NCBI RefSeq assembly: GCF_025950085.1
Contig: NZ_JAPDDS010000010.1
Span: 124,001 to 188,000, forward strand
Direction of reading: 5' to 3'
Source of the DNA: Luteolibacter flavescens
GTDB lineage: Bacteria; Verrucomicrobiota; Verrucomicrobiia; Verrucomicrobiales; Akkermansiaceae
Length of the DNA: 64,000 nt
The notes beneath the pieces are model-generated. The model did not search any database and was not told where the DNA came from. It saw only the letters and a list, made by a program, of their open reading frames with translations. The translations under genes and the position numbers were made by a program. Positions 12,666 through 21,293 of the stretch are shown here, in pieces. The number at the start of each line of letters is the position of its first letter. Positions within the stretch are counted from its first letter, which is position 1.

Positions 12666-13075
12666 TTCTAAAGCCTCCGTCCGTCGGTCCCGCCCGACAC
12701 GTGGAGCACCCGCTGGAAAGGCAGGCTTCCAATTGTTAGAATGATCGCAAATCTGTTAGATTTGCCATTCCCCGGTGCTCACAGGGCATGACCCTGATGA
12801 ACATCCACAAGACAGAGAATTTCCCACGTTCGTGGGATAAACTACGTCAAAATACGAACTCCCGGCCGGACACCACCCAGTCTTGAAACCCTTTCGCAAC
12901 AAGGATTTACGGCCTTTTACGATTCATCTAACGACACATCGAACCCTACATGTCCGTTTTTGGGTGTGTCGTCATAGCATAGACACAGTAGTTTTACGAA
13001 TATATGAACTTTTTGAGTCCATTGTTTCAAATTCGACTTGCGAGCAGACACCTTCGAGATTAATCCTCCGAAGTC
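12666..13075. other. 410-bp AT-rich non-coding stretch before the HTH gene
   Basis: No supported gene. Base composition is clearly more AT-rich than the flanks, especially 12900-13060. It holds an 8-bp palindromic stem (GCAAATCT with AGATTTGC, 12747-12765) and a small hairpin CCCACGTTCGTGGG (12823-12836). The length and composition suggest a promoter plus a long 5' leader for the gene at 13076. Confidence 0.5.
12747..12765. promoter_or_regulatory. 8-bp stem palindrome, possible operator or weak terminator
   Basis: GCAAATCT, the loop GTT, then AGATTTGC. It is a perfect inverted repeat about 80 bp after the stop of the transpeptidase fusion. There is no T-run after it. Confidence 0.35.
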
Positions 13076-13417
13076 ATGAGCAACTCCAACGTCAACGCCG
13101 CAAAGGGCCGCCGTTACAGCACCAAGGAAAAAGCAGAGATCATCGCATTCGTGGATAAAGTGAACGCGGAGAAAGGTCGTGGTGGCCAGAGTGCCGCCTC
13201 GAAGAAATATAAGATCTCTCCACTTACCATCTCGAGTTGGATTCGCTCCGGCATCGGCGGCGGTACCCTCAGCGTTGCAGGCGCCGCTACCGCGGTCGCC
13301 GGCCCCATCGGGAAGAAGCTTTCCAAGCTCCAAGCCCTGCATGATCAGATCGCCAAGGCCGAGAAGGATCTTGGCAAGCTGAAGACCCAGTTCAACGCGC
13401 TGAAGTCGGCACTGTAA
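13076..13417 (+). CDS. Small helix-turn-helix protein with C-terminal coiled coil
   Basis: 113 residues. Residues 10-60 are basic and resemble the helix-turn-helix of transposase-type or MerR-like folds (YSTKEKAEIIAFVDKV, then KKYKISPLTISSWIR). A glycine/alanine-rich linker follows, and the last 35 residues form a heptad-like helix (KLQALHDQIAKAEKDLGKLK) likely to dimerise. It is probably a DNA-binding regulator or nucleoid-associated protein; no transposase catalytic domain is present, so I do not call it a mobile element. It is monocistronic: a 410-bp AT-rich leader precedes it and a strong terminator follows. Confidence 0.72.
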   Translation: MSNSNVNAAKGRRYSTKEKAEIIAFVDKVNAEKGRGGQSAASKKYKISPLTISSWIRSGIGGGTLSVAGAATAVAGPIGKKLSKLQALHDQIAKAEKDLGKLKTQFNALKSAL

Positions 13418-13448
13418 ACTGGACCACCCACCAGAAGATCAAGCGACG

Positions 13449-13480
13449 CCCGCCGTTCCCGAGAACGGCGGGCTTTGTGT
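13449..13480 (+). terminator. Rho-independent terminator of the HTH gene
   Basis: CCCGCCGTTC (13449-13458) pairs perfectly with GAACGGCGGG (13463-13472) around a 4-nt loop, followed by CTTTGTGT. It begins about 30 bp after the stop. Confidence 0.8.
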
Positions 13481-13542
13481 TTCCACACGTCGCGTTTTTC
13501 CCCCTCGCATGGCTGCTCCGCCGGTGGCAGGTTCGCGCCGGA

Positions 13543-14832
13543 ATGTTCGAAGTTCGTGAGAAACCCCTGCTGGTCGAGCGCGCCCTGTTGGTGCGCCTTT
13601 ATTTCGATCCGCGTGAAGCAGATGAGTCCGAGGCCCTGCTGGAGGAGCTGGGCGAACTCGTGTCCACGCTGGGGATAGGCGTGGTGGAGAAGGTGCTCGC
13701 GCGCAGCCGGGAGATGCACAAGAAGTTCCTCTGTGGCACCGGCAAGGCCGCGGAGATCGTCGAGCTGGCGAAGGCACATCAGTGCGACTGCATCGTCATC
13801 GACAACCAACTGGCTCCCTCCCAGCAGCGCGAGTGGGAGCGGGCGGCGGACCTGTGTGTGATCGACCGCGAGGAAGTCATCTTGGATATCTTCGCCCAGC
13901 GTGCGCAGACGAAGGAAGCACGTCTCCAAGTGGAACTCGCACGCATGCAATATGCACTCCCCCGTATGGCGAGGATGTGGGGTCACCTCGACCGCGAAGG
14001 TGGATCGGGGGGCGGCCAAGGCGGCGGTGCAGCCCGTGGCATGGGTGAAAAGCAGATCGAGGTGGACCGCCGGATGGCCCATGTCCGCATCGACCGCGCC
14101 CGCCGCGAACTGGAAGATGTGCGCAAGCAACGTGCGACCCAGCGCAAGGAACGCGAGCGCATGGAGACACCGCACGCCGCGATCGTCGGCTATACCAACG
14201 CCGGCAAGTCCACCCTGCTCAACCGCCTGAGCGGATCCGACGTGATGGCGAAGGACATGCTCTTCGCCACGCTCGACACCACCACCCGGAAGATCGAGCT
14301 ACCCGACGGCCAGCCACTGCTGCTAACCGATACGGTCGGCTTCGTGCGCAACCTCCCTCACCGTCTGGTGGAAGCCTTCAAGGCGACGCTGGAAGAAGCC
14401 GTGCTCGCCGACTTCCTGATCCACGTGCTGGATGCCACGTCACCGGAGATAGAGCGTTTCCATGAGACGACCCTGCATGTGCTGGGAGAACTCGGCGCGG
14501 CGGACAAGACCACGGTCACAGTGCTCAACAAGATCGACAAGGTGACCGACCCGGACCGCCTGGCAGATCTGAAGCGCCTCTTCCCCGATGCCCTGCGGAT
14601 CTCCGCTTTCACGGGCCTCGGAATGGAGGAGCTTCTCCAGAAGTGCTCCGACGTCCTCGCGGACCGGGTGCGACGCCACCGCTATCGCATCCCGCAGAGT
14701 CGGGCCGATCTGCTCGGCGTGCTCCACCGCGATGCCAAGGTGCTCTCCACCGAATACGAGGACAATGACATCCTCGTGACCGCAGTGGTGCCCGCCGCCA
14801 TCGCGGGACGCCTGGAAGAGTTCGCCTTTTGA
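13543..14832 (+). CDS. hflX: Ribosome-associated GTPase HflX
   Basis: GTPase that binds the large ribosomal subunit and splits stalled ribosomes. Domains: an N-terminal HflX subdomain (VERALLVRLYF...GTGKAAEI), an arginine-rich coiled-coil linker (about 130-200) with a glycine-rich insert, and the G domain with G1 GYTNAGKST (216-224), G3 DTVGFV and G4 NKID. The start at 13543 (MFEVREKPLL) is chosen over an in-frame GTG at 13477 because that one lies inside the preceding terminator. 429 residues is normal for the family. hfq is not adjacent, unlike in E. coli. The gene converges with 14837. Confidence 0.94.
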   Translation: MFEVREKPLLVERALLVRLYFDPREADESEALLEELGELVSTLGIGVVEKVLARSREMHKKFLCGTGKAAEIVELAKAHQCDCIVIDNQLAPSQQREWERAADLCVIDREEVILDIFAQRAQTKEARLQVELARMQYALPRMARMWGHLDREGGSGGGQGGGAARGMGEKQIEVDRRMAHVRIDRARRELEDVRKQRATQRKERERMETPHAAIVGYTNAGKSTLLNRLSGSDVMAKDMLFATLDTTTRKIELPDGQPLLLTDTVGFVRNLPHRLVEAFKATLEEAVLADFLIHVLDATSPEIERFHETTLHVLGELGAADKTTVTVLNKIDKVTDPDRLADLKRLFPDALRISAFTGLGMEELLQKCSDVLADRVRRHRYRIPQSRADLLGVLHRDAKVLSTEYEDNDILVTAVVPAAIAGRLEEFAF

Positions 14833-14836
14833 AGCT

Positions 14837-15787
14837 TTAATCGGGCTCCACCCAGGCGAGCGCCTTCAGGGCGGTGATCTCAAACTGGCGGTGCTTTTCG
14901 CTGCCATCGACCGATCGTATCGAGACGGTGGCGCGGAAGGCCTGGCTGGCGGCGTCCTTGATCTCCGCGACGAGCGGACTCTGGCGGTCGAGGTAGAAGT
15001 TCAGCGATTCAGGCAGATCCGGCGACGTCGTGCGGAAGTGGATCCACTTCTTCTCATCGCTGAAGCCGTGGAGATAATACCCGTCCACGGACAGGATCAC
15101 GCGGACCTCGGAGGCCTCGCTCACCTTGCCGGAGAGCAAGTCATCCCACGATACGGAGTTCGTCCGGGCGTAACATTCGAAATCGACTTTCGCGCCACCG
15201 GGGTCCACCAGCACGGTCAGCATGCGGTTGGGAGAGTCGGCAATCTCGACGCCGTAGGATTCGAAGATGACATCCCCGGATGTCCCCGGCGTCATCGGAT
15301 AGACGCCCGTGATCTGCTCTTTCGAACCCGGGCCGGTTTTGAAAAAGGCCTCCATCGCAGGTCCGACCTCGGCAGGATTCCGGACAAGCTCAAGGCGCTG
15401 CTGGTGGGTGGTCGCCTTTGTGAAGCGGTCGGCGATGACCGAAGGAATCGGCCCGTGCCATTTTTCCGGCGCTGCATCGGATCCCTCGCGATGCACCTCG
15501 GCCTGCACGCCACCTCCTACGACCGCATGCTTGCGACCCATGACCCAGAGACCGGTGATCGCGACGAGCAGCAGCACACCGATCAGGCCCGCGATCACCC
15601 ACTCCTTGCTGACGTGGATGACGGTGCGCTGGCGGCGCTCCCCTCGTCTTCGCCGTGTCAGGGAAGCAGACTGGGTGATGGATCCGCGCCGGGCAGGAAC
15701 CACCGGAGGTTCCGATCCGCGCGACACGTGGGTTGTAGCCTTGCGCCTGGGCGCAGGAATCCGAAATGGGGAGCCATCGGAGTGCAT
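14837..15787 (-). CDS. Single-pass membrane protein of unknown function
   Basis: 316 residues. A basic, Arg-rich cytoplasmic N terminus (about 1-60) is followed by one strong membrane helix (WVIAGLIGVLLLVAITGLWV, about 63-82) and an extracytoplasmic domain of about 220 residues with mixed alpha/beta character. No domain I recognise. The N-terminal 55 residues could instead be upstream sequence, with a start nearer the TM helix (for example VIHVSKEW). It is monocistronic and converges with hflX with 4 bp between stops. Confidence 0.72.
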   Translation of the reverse strand: MHSDGSPFRIPAPRRKATTHVSRGSEPPVVPARRGSITQSASLTRRRRGERRQRTVIHVSKEWVIAGLIGVLLLVAITGLWVMGRKHAVVGGGVQAEVHREGSDAAPEKWHGPIPSVIADRFTKATTHQQRLELVRNPAEVGPAMEAFFKTGPGSKEQITGVYPMTPGTSGDVIFESYGVEIADSPNRMLTVLVDPGGAKVDFECYARTNSVSWDDLLSGKVSEASEVRVILSVDGYYLHGFSDEKKWIHFRTTSPDLPESLNFYLDRQSPLVAEIKDAASQAFRATVSIRSVDGSEKHRQFEITALKALAWVEPD

Positions 15788-16017
15788 GGGGAGTAGTCGG
15801 GGGGAGCCGACTGCCGCATATTGCAGAAGGATTCCTGATCGACAAGGTCATTCCCCCACGCGAACTACAGGAATCTACTTACAATGTCATGGCAATCGCC
15901 CCCACGTCTCGTAGCCCTTCGGCAACAAGCTTGAGAGCCGGGTAGCGAACCGAATTCTTCATCAATCCGCAATTTCCTGCGAATTTGGCGTGGATGCCGC
16001 CGTAGGAGTGATGCCTC

Positions 16018-18318
16018 ATGCTCGAAAACCCCCGTCTCTTCCTGATCCAAGCCGCCGCGATGACCGTCATCGCAGGAGCTGCCGGGCACGCCCAGACGAC
16101 CACCGTCGAGGCCCGCTGGGAGAGCGAGGCACTGCCACTGCTGGAGACGTATTGCTACGACTGCCATGGCGACGGTATCAAGAAGGGCGAGCTGGCGATC
16201 GACAAATTCGGCTCGATCGCCGAGATGCAGCAGAACCGCGAGGTCTGGAAGCGCATCCGCGATCACATCAAGCACCGGCTGATGCCCCCGCTGGACGAGG
16301 ACCAGCCAACTGTCGCCGAGCGCGAGAAGATGCTCGCGTGGATCGATGACGCGGTCTTCCCCGTCGATCCGAAGAACCCCGATCCCGGCCGAGTGACGCT
16401 GCGCCGGCTGAATCGCGTGGAATATCAGAACACGCTCCGCGACCTGCTCGGCACGGACGTGAACGTGATGGACCTGATCCCGCCGGATGACTCGGGCTAC
16501 GGCTTCGACAACATCGGTGACGTGCTCACGCTTTCCCCCGCCCATCTGGAGCGCTATCTGGAAGCTGCCCGCGTGGCGCTGGATAAAACGATAAAGCCGG
16601 GCGTGATGCCGCCCGCCGAAACGAAGACGAATGGCCGCGACATGAAGGGCGACGGCAACCGCTCGGAAGAAGGCCACTACCTCTACATGGCGGGCAAGGC
16701 GGAGACGATCTATCGCCCGCTGAGGCCAGGGAAATACCGCGTGACCGTGAGGGCCTGCGGGACGCTCGGCGGCGACGGGCCGCCCATCATGGAGCTGCTG
16801 GCAGACGGCAAGAAGCTCCACGAGTGGAAGGTGGACGCCCCGATGGATCGACCGAAGGACTACACCCACGAGATCCAGATCGACGGAAAAGATCCGCTGC
16901 CCATCGCTGTCAATTTCACGAATGACTTCTGGGACGAGAACCACCCGGACCGCTCGCGCCGCGACCGGAACCTGATGGTGAATTCGGTGACCATCACCGG
17001 ACCCCTCGACGGACCACCGCCTCAGAAGCCGCAGAGCCACCGCCGCATCTTCACCGAGCGGAAAGCGGGAGAGAGCGATCACGCCTATGCTCTCAAGGTG
17101 CTGGGCCAATTCGCACGCAAGGCCTTCCGCCGGCCGATTCGCGAGGGCGAGACGGAGCGATACCTCACACTCGTGGACATGGCGAAGGACGAGGGCATCG
17201 AGCACGGGGTGCGGCTGGCACTGGAGGCCATGCTCGTTTCACCGTCCTTCCTCTACCGCGAGGAGCCGCAGCCGGAGCCGGACAATGCGAAGAAGATCCA
17301 CCTGGTGGACGAGCACGCCCTGGCCACGCGGCTGTCGTATTTCTTCTGGAGCAGCATGCCGGACCAGCGCCTGATGGATCTGGCGACGCGCGGGGAATTG
17401 CGGAAGAATCTGGATGGAGAGATCGACCGGCTGATCACCGACAAGCGCTCGCGGCAGTTCGTCTCGAACTTCACCGGCCAGTGGCTGCGGCTGCGCGACG
17501 TGCCGTCCTCGCTGCCCGCGAAGCGCGAGTTCCCGGACTTCAATCCCCGGCTGCGCGACTCGATGCGACGTGAGACGGAGATGCTTTTCTCACACGTGAT
17601 CCAGCAGGACCTGCCGATGATTCGGCTGCTGGATGCGGACTTCACCTTCGTGAATGAAGACCTCGCCCGCCACTATGACATCCCGGACGTGAGCGGCGGG
17701 GACTTCCGGAAGGTGGAGCTGAAGGACAGCCGCCGCCATGGCATCCTCGGCCACGGATCGGTCCATCTCCTGACCTCCTATCCCCTTCGTACTTCGCCCG
17801 TGCTGCGCGGGAAGTATGTGCTCGAAAACCTGCTCGACACCGCCCCTCCCCCGCCGCCGCCGAATATCCCGCAGCTCGAGCCGCCGAGCAAACACGGCGA
17901 GCAGCGCAGCCTGCGCGAGCAACTGGAAAAGCATCGCGAGGATCCGTCCTGCGCCTCCTGCCATGCGCTGATGGACCCCATCGGCTTCGGCATGGAGAAC
18001 TTCGATGCCTCCGGCGCATGGCGCGACCAGGATGGCGGCAAGCCCATTGATGCCTCCGGCGAACTCGCCGACGGGCAGAAATTCCACGGCGTCGAGGAGC
18101 TCCGCAAGGTGCTCGTCCAGGATCATCGCTCGGACTTCCACCGCTCGGTCGCGTCGAAAATGCTCACCTATGCGCTCGGCCGGGGGCTGGACTGGTATGA
18201 CAAGCCCGCCCTCGACAAGATCGTCGCCGACACCGAAGCCGCCGGCGGCAGCTCGCGGGCGATGCTGCGCGCGATGATCGACTCCGTTCCTTTCCAGTAT
18301 CGACGCGGCGACAAGTGA
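16018..18318 (+). CDS. Secreted DUF1592-family haem-binding protein (Planctomycete-type cytochrome)
   Basis: 766 residues with an N-terminal hydrophobic signal (MTVIAGAAGHAQ, residues 15-26; the start may be ATG 16060). The order matches the DUF1587/1592/1588/1585 architecture of Planctomycetes and Verrucomicrobia: a cytochrome-like CYDCH at 46-50, a DUF1587 segment near LRRLNRVEYQNTLRDLLG, a carbohydrate-binding-like beta domain (about 215-325), DUF1595/1592 helices, then DUF1588 with a second haem-type motif CASCH (645-649, followed by MDPIGFGMENFD) and DUF1585 at the C terminus. The biochemical role of the family is unproven; haem and complex polysaccharides are suspected. It is followed 52 bp later by a DUF1552 gene, its usual partner. 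Confidence 0.93.
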   Translation: MLENPRLFLIQAAAMTVIAGAAGHAQTTTVEARWESEALPLLETYCYDCHGDGIKKGELAIDKFGSIAEMQQNREVWKRIRDHIKHRLMPPLDEDQPTVAEREKMLAWIDDAVFPVDPKNPDPGRVTLRRLNRVEYQNTLRDLLGTDVNVMDLIPPDDSGYGFDNIGDVLTLSPAHLERYLEAARVALDKTIKPGVMPPAETKTNGRDMKGDGNRSEEGHYLYMAGKAETIYRPLRPGKYRVTVRACGTLGGDGPPIMELLADGKKLHEWKVDAPMDRPKDYTHEIQIDGKDPLPIAVNFTNDFWDENHPDRSRRDRNLMVNSVTITGPLDGPPPQKPQSHRRIFTERKAGESDHAYALKVLGQFARKAFRRPIREGETERYLTLVDMAKDEGIEHGVRLALEAMLVSPSFLYREEPQPEPDNAKKIHLVDEHALATRLSYFFWSSMPDQRLMDLATRGELRKNLDGEIDRLITDKRSRQFVSNFTGQWLRLRDVPSSLPAKREFPDFNPRLRDSMRRETEMLFSHVIQQDLPMIRLLDADFTFVNEDLARHYDIPDVSGGDFRKVELKDSRRHGILGHGSVHLLTSYPLRTSPVLRGKYVLENLLDTAPPPPPPNIPQLEPPSKHGEQRSLREQLEKHREDPSCASCHALMDPIGFGMENFDASGAWRDQDGGKPIDASGELADGQKFHGVEELRKVLVQDHRSDFHRSVASKMLTYALGRGLDWYDKPALDKIVADTEAAGGSSRAMLRAMIDSVPFQYRRGDK

Positions 18319-18370
18319 TCGCCCGGTCCAGCATCCCGAATTTCAGATCCCATCTTCCAAGTTCATCGCC

Positions 18371-19672
18371 ATGACCCAGCGCCGCACCTTCCTCAAAAGC
18401 ATCGCCGCCACCCTCGCTGTCCCTGCATTCCCGTCGCTGGCCCAGGCCGCCGCGAAGAAAGTCGCCTCGCCGACGCGGATGGCCTACATCTACATCCCGA
18501 ATGGCGTGAACCTCGACCTCTGGCGCCCCACCGGCACCGGGAAAGACTACACGATGTCCAAGACGCTCGAACCGCTCGCCGAACTGCGCGAGCACTTCTC
18601 CGTGCTGCGCGGGCTCGACCACGACAAGGCCTTCGCGAATGGCGACGGAGCCGGCGACCACGCGCGGGCAAACGCCACCTTCCTCACCGGCTGCCAGGCC
18701 CGCAAGACGGCCGGCGCGGACATCGAGTTGGGTGAGTCAGTCGACCAGATCGCCGCACGGCAGATCGGCCACATGACGCGGCTTTCCTCGCTGGAGCTTT
18801 CCACCGATCCCGCGCGGAGTTCCGGGCACTGCGACTCGGGCTACTCGTGCGCGTATCAGTTCAATCTCTCGTGGATCAATGACTCCACCCCTGCCCCGGC
18901 GGAGCGCGACCCGCGGCTGGTCTTTGAGAAGATGTTCGGCTCCGGCAACGAGAAGGAAGACTCACGCCGCCGCGCCTACCGGAAGAGTATCCTCGACTTT
19001 GTGATGGCGGATGCGAAGCGCCTCCAGACCCGGCTCGGCTCGACCGACCGCGGCAAGATGGAGGAATACCTGACCGCCGTGCGCGACGTGGAGCAGCGCA
19101 TCGAGCGCGCGGAGAAATTCCGCGTCGAGGTGCCGGAGGACAAGCGCCCGAACGGCGTGCCGGAGACCTACGGCGAGCACATGCGGATGATGTTCGACCT
19201 GATGCACCTCGCCTTCCAGACGGACACGACGCGCATCTCCACCTTCCTGCTCGCGCATGACGGATCGAACCGCACCTTCCCGGAAATCGAGGTCCACTCC
19301 GCACACCACGAGCTCTCCCACCACCGCAGCCATGCGCAGACGCTGGAGAGCATCGGGAAGATCGACCGCTTTTACGTCGAACAGCTTGCCTATTTCCTGA
19401 AGAAGATGCGCGACACTCCGGATGGCGAGGGCTCGCTGCTCGACCACTCGATGATCGTCTATGGCGGCGGCATCGCGGATGGCAACCGCCACAATCACGA
19501 CGACCTGCCCGTGCTGCTCGCCGGCAGAGGCAACGGCACCCTCAATCCCGGCCGCGTGATCGAGGCTCCGAAGGGCACGCCAATGACGAATCTGTATCTC
19601 TCGCTGCTCGACCGCATGGGAGCGAAAGCCCAGCGCATCGGTGACTCGAATGGTGTGTTCGAGAAGGTGTGA
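18371..19672 (+). CDS. DUF1552 family protein, Tat-exported
   Basis: 433 residues. The N terminus has a twin-arginine signal (TQRRTFLKS, hydrophobic core, then LAQA as a cleavage site), so the protein is exported folded. The rest matches DUF1552, which belongs to the alkaline-phosphatase/sulfatase-like DUF1501 group: a GLDHDKAFANGDGAGDHARA region, a conserved SAHHELSHH segment and YGGGIADGNRHNHDDLP near the C terminus, all rich in histidine and aspartate as for metal binding. The function is not established. Co-occurrence with the upstream DUF1592 gene in one likely operon is the standard arrangement in these phyla and implies a shared task. Confidence 0.92.
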   Translation: MTQRRTFLKSIAATLAVPAFPSLAQAAAKKVASPTRMAYIYIPNGVNLDLWRPTGTGKDYTMSKTLEPLAELREHFSVLRGLDHDKAFANGDGAGDHARANATFLTGCQARKTAGADIELGESVDQIAARQIGHMTRLSSLELSTDPARSSGHCDSGYSCAYQFNLSWINDSTPAPAERDPRLVFEKMFGSGNEKEDSRRRAYRKSILDFVMADAKRLQTRLGSTDRGKMEEYLTAVRDVEQRIERAEKFRVEVPEDKRPNGVPETYGEHMRMMFDLMHLAFQTDTTRISTFLLAHDGSNRTFPEIEVHSAHHELSHHRSHAQTLESIGKIDRFYVEQLAYFLKKMRDTPDGEGSLLDHSMIVYGGGIADGNRHNHDDLPVLLAGRGNGTLNPGRVIEAPKGTPMTNLYLSLLDRMGAKAQRIGDSNGVFEKV

Positions 19673-19681
19673 ACCTCCATT

Positions 19682-20340
19682 CGTAGCAGAAGGGCTGCTC
19701 GTGGTAGAATAGCCGCTCGTAGCAGAAGGACTGCGTCCTTCTGGCTGGGGGCGGGTCGAAGGAAGATTCGCGGGTGGCTCCGTGGTGCGGACCTCGCCCC
19801 GCCGTAGCGACGCAGTCGCCACGCTACGAAACGAAAGCATGAAAACGAGCGCGGCATGGGAGCAGAGGCGACCCTCTATCCCGTAGCAGAAGGGCTGCGC
19901 CCTTCTGGCTGGGCGCGGGTCGAAGGGAGATTCGCGGATGGCTCCTTGGTGCGGACCTCACCCCGCCGTAGCGATGCAGTCGCCACGCTACGAAGCAAAG
20001 GCATCAAGACGAGCGCCGCATAGGAGCTGAGGCGAACCTCTATTCGTAGCAGAAGGGCTGCGCCCTTCTGGCTGGGCGCGGGTCGAAGGGAGATTCGCAG
20101 GTGGCTCCGTGGTGCGGACCTCGCCCCGCCGTAGCGACGCAGTCGCCACGCTACGAAGCAAAGGCATCAAGACGAGCGCCGCATGGGAGCAGAGGCAACC
20201 CTCTATCCCGTAGCAGAAGGGCTGCGCCCTTCTGGCTGGGCGCGGGCCGAAGGGATGTTCGCGGGTGGCTCCGTGGTGCGGACCTCGCCCCGCCGTAGCG
20301 ACGCAGTCGCTACGCTACGAAGCCTGCGCTACGAAAGCCC
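19682..20340. repeat. Tandem array of a 164-bp palindrome-rich repeat (about 3.8 copies)
   Basis: Units begin with CGTAGCAGAAGG at 19718, 19882, 20045 and 20209, giving periods of 164, 163 and 164 bp; a short degenerate start of a unit lies at 19682-19717. The last unit is cut at about 20320, where it ends in several GCTACGAA motifs. Each unit contains two hairpins: AGAAGGG/CCCTTCT (for example 19888-19894 with 19900-19906) and CGTAGCG/CGCTACG (19967-19973 with 19986-19992). Short open frames cross the units in several frames, but they repeat exactly with the DNA and are not genes. This is the whole content of the 670 bp between the DUF1552 gene and the transglutaminase gene. Confidence 0.92.
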
Positions 20341-20342
20341 TC

Positions 20343-21266
20343 TCACTCCACCTTGTCCACTTCCACCGTCACCGTCATCTTGCAGTGGCCGGTGCCGTGG
20401 TAGGTGCCACGGACGGGAGCGACGTCGTCGTAGTCACGGCCGACCGCGACCTTGATGTATCGCTCGTCGGCCAATGTCTCATTCGTCGGATCGAAGCCGA
20501 TCCAGCCGACGCCCGGGAAGAATACTTCCGGCCACGCGTGCGATGCCTGCGCGCCGACGAGATGATCGCGCGGACCATTGTAAAGATAGCCGGAGGCATA
20601 GCGCGCCGGGATGCCGATGGCGCGGCACAGCCCGAGCATCACGTGCGTGAAGTCCTGGCAAACCCCGCGGCGCAAGGCAAAGGCCTCCTCGATATGGGTA
20701 TTCACATGCGTGGAGCCCGCCTCATAGCGGAACTCGCGGTGGACCCAGTGCATGATCGCCACGGCCTGCTCGAAGACCGGCTCGATGCCAGCCGTGATGT
20801 CGAGCGCCTGCCGCCAGATCTGCGGGTGGCGGAAAACAAAGCGGCTGTCCTGCAGGTAGGCCCATGTCCGCTCCGGGATGTCCCCGCCCCGATACTCGTG
20901 GATCAGCGCCTGCTGTGACGCCTGCGGAATGATGAGCGGAAGATTCTGGATGCGGATGCGGCTCTCGATTTCCAGCCGCCGGTGATCCCCCGGCACCTCG
21001 AAGTGATGCGTCACATTCTCGAAGAGATCGTGAAACCGCCGCACCCGCGTGGCGGGCAGGACCCTCACGACCGCGGAGAGTGTGCGCTGGAATGGAAAGG
21101 TCCGCGGCTCCAGATGGAGCGTGTTCAGGCTGTCCCGCACCGGCGCATCGTACTCGAAGACGGTGCGGTGGAGGACTTTGAAGATAGGGCCGGGCTGCAA
21201 CGGTTGTCCCATGGGAGGTCCGGCGGTAGGCGCAGGATTCGGGCCAGATTCGAGGAACGTGTTCAA
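20343..21266 (-). CDS. Transglutaminase-like cysteine peptidase (ATP-grasp/alpha-E cassette)
   Basis: 307 residues: an N-terminal bacterial transglutaminase-associated beta domain (about 28-115, FKVLHRTVFEYDAPV), then a transglutaminase-fold domain with the triad C203 (GVCQDFTH), H243 (ASHAWPEV) and D259 (FDPTN). These proteins are thought to cleave or transfer on peptide bonds, possibly acting on the product of the upstream ATP-grasp ligase. It is the third gene of a minus-strand operon, 27 bp after the alpha-E gene. The start could also be the ATG at 21212. There is no signal peptide, so it is probably cytoplasmic. Its stop lies only a few bases from the 164-bp repeat array. Confidence 0.93.
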   Translation of the reverse strand: MNTFLESGPNPAPTAGPPMGQPLQPGPIFKVLHRTVFEYDAPVRDSLNTLHLEPRTFPFQRTLSAVVRVLPATRVRRFHDLFENVTHHFEVPGDHRRLEIESRIRIQNLPLIIPQASQQALIHEYRGGDIPERTWAYLQDSRFVFRHPQIWRQALDITAGIEPVFEQAVAIMHWVHREFRYEAGSTHVNTHIEEAFALRRGVCQDFTHVMLGLCRAIGIPARYASGYLYNGPRDHLVGAQASHAWPEVFFPGVGWIGFDPTNETLADERYIKVAVGRDYDDVAPVRGTYHGTGHCKMTVTVEVDKVE

Positions 21267-21293
21267 ACGGGCGGCGGGCGGGTGACGCCGCGG

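Noticed and set aside
12883-13158. A 91-codon ORF in the AT-rich leader overlapping the HTH gene
   Set aside because: It overlaps a well-supported gene in another frame and has no start context or recognisable features.
13076-13417. Transposase fragment (IS3-like orfA)
   Set aside because: The HTH is similar in type, but there are no terminal inverted repeats or orfB, and the gene has its own leader and terminator.
19733-20455. Several 60-90 codon ORFs with similar sequences in the repeat array
   Set aside because: They recur with the 164-bp DNA unit and in multiple frames, so they reflect the repeat and not protein coding.
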